DNA of 64,000 bases from Paralithodes platypus (taxonomy: Eukaryota > Arthropoda > Malacostraca > Decapoda > Lithodidae), in NCBI GenBank assembly GCA_032716605.1, contig CM064495.1, forward strand, positions 26,319,760 through 26,383,759, given 5' to 3'. How positions within the stretch are numbered: the stretch's first letter is position 1; each line of letters starts with the position of its first letter. Shown here in pieces: positions 32,859-42,690 of the stretch. Both the position numbers and the translations under genes were made by a program. The notes below the pieces were generated by a model. It did not search any database. It saw only the letters and a list, made by a program, of their open reading frames with translations, and was not told where the DNA came from.

Positions 32859-33960
32859 TACATTAAAGATTCCGTGGTAAACGTAGCCTAGGCTTGGACC
32901 CAAATAACGACGGTATAAAACCCTTACCCTTGGTGTACTGGAGAATAATGGTCTGCAGCCAAATTAACACAATGCCGCTGGAAGCTCCGTTCGTAATCAC
33001 GTTAAATAGATGTTGTAGGTGTTTTCATAAAGCAAAAAAACTTCACTATTCATTGAACAACAGTTCCACCATTTCAAATATGGCCGACTGGCCAGACTCC
33101 GAGAGATTATAAACACCAAGGATAATAAATGAATCAATGTGACGTCGTAGAGGGATTGAGAAACAAAAGAGGCTCATTATATGGACTGACGTGTATTTCT
33201 ACACCCGTTAAAAATATCGCGAGAATTTGTGACGTCACCGTCTAGACAGTGACGTACTCCCACAACAACCATTCATATGCCATCATCGCTCGTGACGTCA
33301 CACCCAGTTTATTGACCAATAGAATATCAGTATACAATTCGACTCGCCTCCACTCGTCGTCCACCAGCTGAGCTGGGAAATTGTAGAAAGTGAGTCCACA
33401 GATACTCTGTAAACATTAATTTATTCAGTAGGTATATTTTCCACTTCTAACCATCTCCAACGTAACATTCATAATAGATATACAAGTACAAAAAAAAAAA
33501 TATATACTGTAACTAGGCCAAATTCCTGAGATATCATTACTCCCGCTACGCAGGATTATACCAAAAACACCCCTAAAAAACCCCCAAAACAAGGAAAAAA
33601 AATAAAAAATACTTGTAAAAATCGTCCCCGGTGTAGCCTAAAATAGGATATTTACCGAAAACTTGGTAAATAAGGCGGCTCTAGCCGTCTTGAATTTTAC
33701 CGCTACCGGTACCCTAGAACCTTGCGTAATTGTTTAGTAGAAGGCCTTTTTTTCTAGTTATTAAAAACGTATTCTATGGTGTATTACTTATATGATATAT
33801 AGGGCCTAGAAGCAATAGAACTGTTAAAATTATCTGGGAAGTGTAGGCCTATATTAAACCAAATACAAAACTTTGAATAATGAGGTAAAAGATATGTGTT
33901 TTTATATCACTTTTCAACCCAAGACCAGCGGGGGTCTGGGGGCGGCAGCCCCCAGGATGC
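32859..33960. other. No gene seen
   Basis: AT-rich sequence with GTGACGTCA-type motifs (near 33139, 33230, 33294) and an A-run at 33490. The segment 33735-33770 (GAAGGCCTTTTTTTCTAGTT) is inverted at 35889-35930. A G/C-rich GGGGGCGGCAGCCCCC motif closes it at 33940. Confidence 0.5.
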
Positions 33961-33984
33961 CCAGGTTAGCTTAGGTTAGGTTAG

Positions 33985-34588
33985 GTGGGTATCTTAGTCT
34001 CGTGTGACCTCAAGTCCTCACAGCATGTAGCAAAGGTTGCGGCAAAAGCGAAAGGCCGGCTGGGAATCATAAAAAGGAATTTCATACGAGACAAGAGAGA
34101 TCCTGGTACCTCTCTACTTGTCACTGGTACGCCCAGTCCTGGACTATGGTGTGCAAAGTTGGTCCCCTTACCTGGTTAGGGATATTCAGGCAATGGAGAG
34201 AGTACAAAGACGTGCTACGAAACTGGTACCCGAACTAACAGACCTGCCCTACGAGGAGAGATGTCAGCGACTGGGACTGCAGACACTCAGTGACCGGAGA
34301 AAAAGAGGTGACATGATCGAAACCTACAAGCTAATGCATGGCTTCGACGACATCCCTTACACCAGATTCTTCCGCCTCAACACAAACAATCTGAGAGGAC
34401 ATTCACTGAAACTAGCGAAATCGGACCACTGGAGAACAAGACTAAAAGAGAACTGGTTTGCGATCCGGGTGATCGATGACTGGAACTCACTCCCAGACGG
34501 GATAGTAACTGCGCCCACGATAGCCACATTTAAATCACGGTATGATAGACACATGGGTATAGAGAACATTTTGGCTGAAACGTCTTAA
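33985..34588 (+). pseudogene. L2/CR1-like LINE RT C-terminus
   Basis: Two frames joined by one frameshift near 34118: HVAKVAAKAKGRLGIIKRNF, then RPVLDYGVQSWSPYLVRDIQ, VQRRATKLVPELTDLPYEER, RRKRGDMIETYKLMHG, FFRLNTNNLRGHSLKLAK, RVIDDWNSLPDGIV and a TAA stop at 34586. This is the region after the RT palm in L2/CR1-type LINEs, a family distinct from 20759-22441. 5' truncated near 33985, where GGTTAGG repeats abut it. Confidence 0.8.
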
Positions 34589-34650
34589 GAGGTGGGGACC
34601 ACACAAGAAGTCAAATTCTTATTTCCCCACTACCAATTCATAGGTAAGCA

Positions 34651-34695
34651 GGTTAGGTTAGGTTAGGTTAGGTTAGGTTAGGTTAGGTTAGGTTA
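34651..34695 (+). repeat. (GGTTA)9 tract, LINE tail or TTAGG interstitial array
   Basis: Nine perfect pentamers, the longest TTAGG-register run in the window, 62 bp after the LINE stop codon. GGTTAGG repeats also lie just left of the LINE (33962-33990). It may be the LINE's own 3' tail. Confidence 0.85.
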
Positions 34696-34760
34696 ATGAC
34701 CAGTTATGTAAATACAGTAGTGTATTTTTGGTTTAGTCTGTGCTCAAAAATCAGAAAATA

Positions 34761-35290
34761 TCAAGGAAACCGGCCACAAATTTTCCTGGAAATTTGGAAG
34801 TCACCCATCGAATGAACATAACCTATACATCATATTAATATATGTTTCAACTTTCGGAAAAAACATTTTCCCCATTATCCAACAATCTTAAGATACGGCT
34901 CCCGATAGTGGGGACGGCTATGAAGTACAGGGAAATTGAGGGGTAAAAGACGAAAATAAGGGGGTAATATTAGCCTAACCTAACAACCTTACCTAACCTA
35001 ACCTAGTATATTAGGTGGGGGCTGCCGCCCCCACAGGTTTGGTATGTAATTAATAAAAGGTTGACGGTCGCCAAAAAAAAATTGAATGAAGTCTACGGTA
35101 TTTACTCCGCAATCTTCAGTTTTGGCTGTGGATAACAGGAGGTAAATATTAACTTTTTCAAAGTAGGCCTAATTGAAAACGTTTTTTTCCGAAAGTTGAA
35201 ACATATATTAATATGATGTATAGGCTAGGTTATGTTCATTTAATGGGTGACTTCCAAATTTCCAGGAAAATTTGTGGCCGGTTTCCTTGA
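34761..35290. repeat. Fold-back: ~115-bp inverted arms, with an unoccupied piggyBac site
   Basis: Left arm 34761-34870 (AAGGAAACCGGCCACAAATT ... TATATGTTTCAACTTTCGG), right arm 35175-35290 as its reverse complement. Between them lies the TTAA of an empty piggyBac A target (34888-34891) and the GGGGGCTGCCGCCCCC motif (35015-35032). Confidence 0.75.
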
Positions 35291-35383
35291 TAAATAGGCC
35301 TACCCAAAAATCCATTTTCTTTAGGATTCTCTCCCCCTCCACCCTCCCACTGCTCTTAGTTTTGTATTTGGTGGTAAAAATTT

Positions 35384-35885
35384 ACCTATGGTCCCATTAA
35401 AATATCCTCAAGTAGGCCTAACCTATTAAAAACTGTTCAGGGGACTGGTTAGAACTTGTAGGATGTTTAATTGAAGGTCGGAAATCAGTATTTACTGAGA
35501 AATAAAAGTCTTAAAATGCGCTATGATTTACGGGAGGGTCTGTACGCCGCCACATACGCGCGGCCCCGCCCACTGCCCAAAATGTACAAATATTATATTA
35601 GATTAGATTAGATTAGATTAGATTAACCTAACCTAACCTAGCCTAACCCTAGTAAAATAGGGCCTAATATAATATAACATAACATTACCTGAGAAAGAGA
35701 GGGCAGGGACACTCACTGGGTGACCCATAGCGCATTTTAAGACCGTTATTTCTCAGTAAATACGGATTTCCGACATTCAATTAGCCTAAACATCCTACAC
35801 GTTCTAACCAGTCCCCTGAACAGTTTTTAATAGGTTAGGATACTTGAGGATATTTTAACGGGACCATAGGTAAACATTTATCTAC
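35384..35885. repeat. Fold-back: ~150-bp inverted arms
   Basis: Left arm 35384-35530 (TACCTATGGTCCCATTAAAA ... AAATGCGCTATG) and right arm 35728-35885 (CATAGCGCATTTTAAGACCG ... GGGACCATAGGTAAA). The spacer holds (GATTA)5 at 35602-35625 and CCTAACCT repeats. MITE-like, no coding. Confidence 0.75.
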
Positions 35886-35931
35886 GTTTTTAATAACTAG
35901 AAAAAAAGGCCTTCTACTAAACAATTACCGG

Positions 35932-36808
35932 TCAATATTTACGAGTCACACCACAGCTGGGATCTCATTTTTAACGGTAGTTTTGGGTTCCTATCATTCT
36001 ATGCTTCATTGCTATATACTTTTTGGTATATATTAAGCAAACCACCCACCAATTTTCATGACAATTTTGAAATGCATGTTGGAATCCCTGTAAACTGTAC
36101 TTCATTTTTATGTAAGTTTGATCATTTGGAAAAATCGATTAAGGGAGAAAATTAACATTGAAAATTATGTGTAAAAAGTCTCCCATAAACGGCGGCCCGC
36201 TATGTTATTGTAGTTTGCGGCCTAATTTCGTCTGTTAATTCACTTTCTCCTTAATTGGACCACCTATGAAGTACAACAGATTATGATGACATAAGTGACG
36301 GGTGTTTAGAGGGGGCAGAACTCCCCCTTCAACATATTACGTGTCCCACAGTAACTTCTATTATATAAACAACCCAAGAATTTTCACAGATATTTTAAAT
36401 TTCATTTAGGATGTAATATAACCTATACTCCATGTTAAAATAAGTGTCTACCCTCGAAAAATTCTATTAAGGGAGATACAGAACCTAGAACCTGTAACGA
36501 TATTTGTCCAGGGTTCCCCTCCCCATAGACGGCACACAGTCTAATTAACACTAGGAATTTACCTAATTTTCTATCCAATGTACTATCCAACCAGCGGGGG
36601 TGGCAGCCCCCACCCATAATACTAGGTTAGGTTAGGTAAGGTTGGTAGGTTAGGTTAGGTAAGGTTGGTAGGTTAGGCTAAAATCTTTAATGTTGCTTAA
36701 TTGTTGGATAATGGATAATGAGCTTACTGGGTAAGTTCATTTTCTAGTACAGTATCATCCAACAACTTTTGCCAAAAGTTGATTTTTTTTTTTCATTTTG
36801 GGAGTTTC
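35932..36808. other. No gene; dispersed inverted repeat and GGTTAGG tracts
   Basis: 35932-36010 (TCAATATTTACGAGTCACAC ... TTCTATGCTTCATTG) is the reverse complement of 38722-38812. TTAGG-like tracts are at 36625-36675. The GGGGGTGGCAGCCCCCAC motif is at 36596. Confidence 0.5.
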
Positions 36809-37258
36809 TTAACCCGCTGAGCCCCAGCTAGTTAGTAATAAATGTCCCACCAGGGCCCAGAGGTTTGAATTTTTTTTTATTCCAGAAACAATAGCGAATG
36901 GGTTGGGAATGAAGGAAAAAAAAACAAAAAAAAAAAAAATTTGTCATAAAGTGCAAAAAATGGTCCTACAGAGTCCCCGAAAACGGATTTTACAAGAGTA
37001 AAAAATTGAAGGCAATTTCCCCCAAAAAACATGTTTTTGCGCACTGACGCGCACTCGGTTGGACTTTGAGAGTTTTCAACCATCGGCATGGGTGCGTAGG
37101 ATACTTACACAGTTCCCATACAAATCTGAGCCCTCGGGGTGCCATAGGACCGGAGTAATTAGGACCGGACCGGCCAGGACGCAAACGTTGCGTCGCTGGG
37201 TTCTGGTGATCGAACATTGCTGACGCAACACGTGCGACGCTGGGTCTCAGCGGGTTAA
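36809..37258. mobile_element. TTAA-flanked MITE (piggyBac type), copy 1
   Basis: TTAA at 36809-36812 and 37255-37258; inverted ends CCCGCTGAGCCCCAGC and GCTGGGTCTCAGCGGG. The flanks TTTTGGGAGTTTC and GTTGAAAAACAAG match the uninterrupted TTTTGGGGTTTTC-TTAA-GTTGAAAACAAG at 37377-37404. It shares its interior (CCAGAAACAATAGCGAATGG) with 38185-38647. Confidence 0.88.
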
Positions 37259-37640
37259 GTTGAAAAACAAGAAAACCTGAGCCAACTTTTGTTTTGCCAC
37301 TTTCTGACTTTTATGAAGCTGAAAAATCATAAAATCCCAGCCAACTTTTGCCAAAACTTGGCTCAATTTTTTTTCATTTTGGGGTTTTCTTAAGTTGAAA
37401 ACAAGAAAACCCGAGCCAACTTCTTTTTTGCACTTGCTGTCTTTTATGCAGCTGAAAAATCTTAAAATCCGAGCCAACTTTTGCCAAAACTTGGCTCGGG
37501 TTTTTTCAAGTTGAAAAACAACAAAACCCGAGCCAACTTTCATCATAAAAGCCATTATATCGCCTTTTTATGTCTTTAACCCCACATTTTCCCTGATCTT
37601 CATAGCCCTCCCCACTATCGGGCGCCGTGTCTTAAGATCG
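37259..37640. repeat. CCGAGCCAA tandem repeat and conserved tail (second locus)
   Basis: About two and a half units of ~137 bp with AACCCGAGCCAACTT and CAAAACTTGGCTCGGG, then CCCTGATCTTCATAGCCCTC and ACTATCGGG followed by GTCTTAAGATCGTTGGATAA. The TTAA in this tail is another unoccupied form of the piggyBac A copy 2 target. Confidence 0.75.
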
Positions 37641-37700
37641 TTGGATAAAGGGGAAAACGATTTTTGCGGAGGTTGAAACTAATGTCAATCACTATATATT

Positions 37701-37902
37701 GATGGGTGGGGCTTTGGTTTCCCGGGCGTTTCCGCACCCTCCTCAGCTCCCCGCCATGGAGTGGCTTCGGTCACCCAGGCTTTATTGTGGTCGGCAGGGA
37801 CTCAGGGAGGGTTCTGTGGGGGCGCTCGGTTGTGGCCTTGGCCTTGCCCGGGCCTTGGGGCTGTTCAGCCAGGAAGCTTGGGGAAAAACAACAATAACAA
37901 CA
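37701..37902 (+). mobile_element. AAC-tailed SINE, 5'-truncated (copy f)
   Basis: Last ~200 bp of the SINE, ending AAGCTTGGGG and an imperfect (AAC)n tail. Target duplication ACTATATATT at 37691-37700 and 37903-37912. Confidence 0.85.
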
Positions 37903-38004
37903 ACTATATATTTATGCAAATAAACTAAAACTAAAAAAAAAATAATGAAAATAATTGGTGGGTGGTTTCCTTAATATTTTCCTACTTTTTATCCACCGAA
38001 AAAT

Positions 38005-38155
38005 ATTTGTTTTTCTTGTTTTTTTGTTTTTTTTAGCATTAACCTAACCAAAAAACCTAACCTAACCTAATAGCCCCCAAATACATTTAGGTTAGGTTAG
38101 GTTAGGTTTTTAGGTTAGGTTAATGCTAATTTGCTAACAAAAAACAAAAAAAAAC
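38005..38155. repeat. Palindrome of CCTAA/TTAGG repeats
   Basis: AGCATTAACCTAACC and CCTAACCTAACCTAA on one side face TTAGGTTAGGTTAGG and GGTTAGGTTAATGCT on the other, extended by T-rich and A-rich outer arms. Could form a hairpin of about 60 bp. Confidence 0.75.
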
Positions 38156-38184
38156 AAAATAGGCCTAGGCCTATTAGCCTAGGC

Positions 38185-38647
38185 CTAACCCGTGGAGCCC
38201 CGGCTAGTTTTGTAATGTTTGTTCACCAGAACCCGGCCGGTTTTCAAAAAATTGTTTTATTCCAGAAACAATAGCGAATGGGTTAGGAATGAAGGAAAAA
38301 CTGAAAAACCGCACAAAAAGCTTAAAGAATGGTCCTACAGAGCCCCCGAAAACGTATTTTACAAGAGTAAAAAATTGAAGGCAATTACCCCAAAAAACCA
38401 GGTTATTGCGCGCTCACGCGCACGCACGTGGACTTTGAGTTTTCAACCATCGGCACGGTTGCGTGGGATACGTAGGCCTACACAGACAAACACAGTTCCC
38501 ATACAAATCTGAGCCCTCTTGAGTGGCTACACCTGAGGTTACGGTCGGCGCAATTAGGGTGACGCACCAGACGCGTCTCTGGGGCTGTGCGTTACATACA
38601 TCGCCGACACGTCAGACGCGTCGCTGGGGCTGTAGGCTACGGGTTAA
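38185..38647. mobile_element. TTAA-type MITE, copy 2
   Basis: Left end CTAACCCGTGGAGCCCCGGC (target changed to CTAA), right end CGGGTTAA (TTAA 38644-38647). The interior is about 85% like 36809-37258, including ATGGTCCTACAGAG and GTTTTCAACCATCGGCA. Followed by an (AAAT)n tract to 38687. Confidence 0.8.
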
Positions 38648-38648
38648 A

Positions 38649-38679
<31 letters not shown>

Positions 38680-38689
38680 TAAATAAATC

Positions 38690-39839
38690 TGGTGGATAAA
38701 AAGTACCGGTCCTATATAGGCCTAGCAATGAAGCATAGAATGATAGGAACCCAAAACTACCCTTAGAAATGAGATTCCAGCTGTGGTGTGACTCATAAAT
38801 ATTGACCCAATTACCGAACCTTGAGTTTGGCCTGGACAAGTGTGGAGGGGCCAGGATCGAAAGTTCAATTAGGCCTAGACCTAGCCTATAGCCTAGGGCA
38901 CAAATAGGCCTAACCACCACACACAGTGACACAGGCGAAGCCAGGGTCAAATTGGTGACCAGGCAACTGAACTGGAGCCACAGGCCTAGGCCTCTTCCAG
39001 AAAAAAACATCTGTGAGTAGGCCTATCTGTCAGTAAAATAGGAAAGACTCCAAATTGTCCAGCTTTCCTCCTAGGAGTAGGCACAAATCTTATGTTATCT
39101 AGCCTATGGCTACATTTACCTCTATGAAAACATATTTCTATTTATGTGTTGAGATAAATATGTAAGTCCTAATGATATTTCCCTCCTCCGAAATTATCCA
39201 GACTGAAATATGAAAATGAGTTACAAATACAACAAATATAAATTGGACGAAAATTCAACAGACCTCGGGATGTAAACACGTCAACTAGGATGACATTTGG
39301 TTGGTTCGGTAAGTTAAGATTTCGCCATTTACTTGAAATTCTCACTTATTTTAATATATCATTGAATGTTATATACATTAAGTAGTAATAGCTTAGGTAT
39401 CAAGTTCATATTCATGAAAAAAAAAAAAAACATCTCCATGTAATTTAGTTTGTGAGCTTATGCCGAGAGGAAAGTGCTGACAAATTCTCTAAATTCAAAA
39501 AAGTTTCTTATTATTTTCCAATTATTGCGTCAGCCAAAGCAGTAACTACCTATAAAATAAAACACCGTTTATTGTTAAATGTAAAATATGATATATCTAG
39601 CACTCCTTTGAAACGCGTATGAAGAACACACATCACACGAGTGGTTATTTACTTTTGGAGGCCTCTGATTGGTCCACGTTCTGATCTTTCAGAAAGGGAC
39701 AACTGCCCGACATTTTGTGCTTATGCATATCAATAATAATAATAAAGTAGATGTGCAGTGTTCGCATTTAAATATATAATAAAGTAGACGTGCCGTTTTG
39801 CCCAAAATCAAAACGGCATACCCAACTCTGCGATGGGTT
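38690..39839. other. No gene seen
   Basis: AT-rich; contains the inverted partner of 35932-36010 at 38722-38812, AGGCCTA-rich stretches around 38865-38910, and an A12 run near 39418. No supported frame. Confidence 0.5.
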
Positions 39840-39980
39840 ACCATCATCACTACTAATATCATCGTCAATCACAATCACCATCATCACTACTAGCCTACTA
39901 CCATCATCACTACAACTGCCACAATCATCACGACTACTTTCATCATCACCATTACTATGATCATCATCACTACTACAATT
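39840..39980. repeat. ATC/ACT trinucleotide-rich microsatellite
   Basis: Imperfect ACCATCATCACTACT repeats lying directly against the left end of the TG...CA structure that starts at 39983. Confidence 0.8.
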
Positions 39981-40699
39981 ACTGTTATGCCCTGATTTTA
40001 TACAGGATTAACTTGGTATAGGTGAGTTCTGCAATTGGATTTATTGGATTTCTTGCAAAATACATAAAGAGAATCAACAGAGGACATAGATAATCTCGGA
40101 TAAATGGTTTGTAATACAGCTTTATTCTCAATAACACTCAGGTAGAAGGTACGTAATAGAATTCCACGAACAATAGATGTTGGAGCACTCAGGTAGGTTA
40201 TTGGACTTATTACAATCTCCCAGCACTTATCGCGGATTTGGATAGAAGACATACTTCCCACTTCCAACGTTCAGGCATTATTCTTCTGATCACATTGCTT
40301 TATGATACGTAGGGTACATGAATCACACAGGTTAGGTATTTCGCTTTGTTAACTCTCTCTGGTAATATGACTCTTAATCAAGGATGAAAGTATAAGTAAT
40401 GTGGTTAAAATACCCCAAAAAGGGAATTCCCCCACCAACCTCCCAACCAACAACCCAGTGGTAATTCCGCAAGAACCAGAGCAAAAACCAACTGGGACGA
40501 AAGGACCCAACAGCAAGAAGGGAAAGTGGGACGCTCCCGCAAGATCAAAGGAAGCCGCCAACCCTAGCTGTCAGTCAACAGAGGAGCGCACGACTGGACC
40601 AGGGGACCGACCCCAACACGGCCGGAAAGAAAAAGGCCCCAAAGGCACGTAGGCCAAAAATGATGGATCCCAACCTTTTTAACATTCACAACACTCACA

Positions 40700-41580
40700 T
40701 ACCAAACCCATGCTCAGCTGTCCTTTTTCTGTTGTAGTAACTAAGTATAGATAAGTGCCCCCCTTGCCTTGTTCTTTTAGTAACTAAGTGTATATATAAT
40801 ATTAACCGGAGTATGCCACCTGTATTGATGCGACATAGCGGCACTGTCCTTGAGTCGTATTGTGCCACGTGCATACCAACCCGGGTTCATCATCTTATTA
40901 GGACGACGTCTATAATGCCGTCGTTTATGCATGTATTCACTCCTTAGGGTAACTATCTGTTATCCACGATGTTTCTCTTTTCCACTTAACCTCCGCATGT
41001 TACACGCCTATTAAAAACCCAGTCCTTCTAAAATACAAACCACATGATTTTCCTCCTAGACATTCCTGATGTACCAACTAAGTATGTATTTCATGAGATA
41101 ACCACCTTGTGGGTTATAGTACTTTCATTTGTGTAGGTGTGAAGGCGAGCTCAAAACACCTTCGATTTCCAGTCCACAACGAGCCCGATCATGATTATGT
41201 CACCCCTATAATTAATTATGTAACCCACATACCCCCCCTTGCTCATCTGTTCCTTTCTTCTGTAGTAACTAGATATATATAGATATGTGCCCCGTGCTCA
41301 GTTGCCCCCTTGCCTTGTTTTTTTAGTAACTAAGTGTATATATAATATTAAACCAGAGTATGTCACCTGTATTGATGCGACATAGCGGCACTGTCCTTGT
41401 GTCGAATCGTATTCCGTGCATTCCAACCAAGGTCCCATTCACCTTAAGTTGACAACAACTAATTTAATACCGTCCTTCATGCATGTATTTCAGTCCTTAG
41501 GGTAATTATCTTCTATCCGCCATGTTATTCCTCTTCCATTTACTTTTCCACAATTGTTACACGTCTCCCAATCACCACCT
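40700..41580 (+). repeat. Direct duplication (~340 bp, offset ~523 bp) within the LTR-like element
   Basis: 40706-41045 and 41228-41580 share TAGTAACTAAGTGTATATAT, ACCTGTATTGATGCGACATA and GCATGTATT plus CCTTAGGGTAA, with about 80% identity by eye. The intervening tails are unrelated. Confidence 0.75.
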
Positions 41581-42682
41581 CCTAATCCACAATCCACATT
41601 ACTCTGTTTTGCTTCGTGACCCCATGCTCAGTGGTCACCTGTTTTGTGGGTCACCCTGTCTTTTGCTCCTTCACGCCCCGCTGCACACGCCACCCTACCT
41701 GTTCGATCGTAGGGGAATGCCACCCCTATGTCCAGTGCATTAAGGGTCACGACCCTAGGTCACGAGCGGCGCGGCGCCTAGCCTCAAACCACCCCCTTTC
41801 CAATATCCAACCCCCCACCTGTAAAGATGCCCAGACGAACGTTCTAACATGCCGATCCCGTTCATTTCCTCACCCCAATAAATAGCAGATAAAGACTCAT
41901 TCTTGTAAGCCCATTTACTACCCTCTAACTTACTAGCCCAACTCACAACCTGAACCAGGAGGGCGGACGGCGCGAGGCTACAGCAGCCAACCTCTCACCC
42001 CTAAGAAGTCGACGGTTCCGCCTGACTTGCATATTCACGAAAACTACTATTATGAGCCCCATGAGTAATCCTAGTAAGTAAAAACTAGAACCCAGGATCA
42101 ACCCTCCCTAGGAGTATCACTCTTGACACCACCACATCATAAGAAAACCCCATTAGCGTAGAGAATCCCATATATACATATTTAAGGAGTGACCCAAAAG
42201 GGACCCCCCCAACCCCCGCGGACGTTCACCATGACCCACACGTAGCCAACAACTTCTTGCCAGACACCAGGTGAATTTCCAACAGGTGATGAACTAACTC
42301 TCTAAATATCTATCCAAATACCATCCTATCCCATCCTTAACCAAAACCAAAATCTTCCTTATCCCATCCTTGATTACGAATAGCATGTCAGCTAGACCAG
42401 AGAAGGATATTTAGGTGAATTGATGAATAATACCTCCCAACCTATTCACGTAGTGCACCAGTAAAGTAGTCCCTATGAACCTTCACCAAATCCGCCTAAA
42501 TAACTCTACTAGTACCTCATACTAGAGTTAAGATCCACGATCATAAATCAGATAACAAGTTACTTACTGCCACATTAAAGACCCCCCTCCCTAACCCCCT
42601 AAGTTCACCAGAATAAATTAACTACTTCATAGCATTGACATCCAATATTTCTAGAACATTCCTGAAGCTTCCTTGACCTGCC

Positions 42683-42690
42683 TATAAATA
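42683..42690 (+). promoter_or_regulatory. TATA box of LTR-like promoter (inverted twin at 44973-44980)
   Basis: TATAAATA followed 20-35 bp downstream by GACAACAGTCGGGCAGTTGA, an arrangement common in arthropod LTR promoters. An AATAAA (43958-43963) lies 1.27 kb downstream, before the element terminus. The inverted arm keeps the same box. Functional activity is inferred. Confidence 0.5.

Noticed and set aside
34651..34695. True chromosome end
   Set aside because: Only nine units, with unrelated sequence on both sides.
40401..40652. 83-codon basic, Pro-rich frame (possible gag end)
   Set aside because: No zinc knuckle or capsid motif and no pol downstream; mentioned only inside the LTR-like element.
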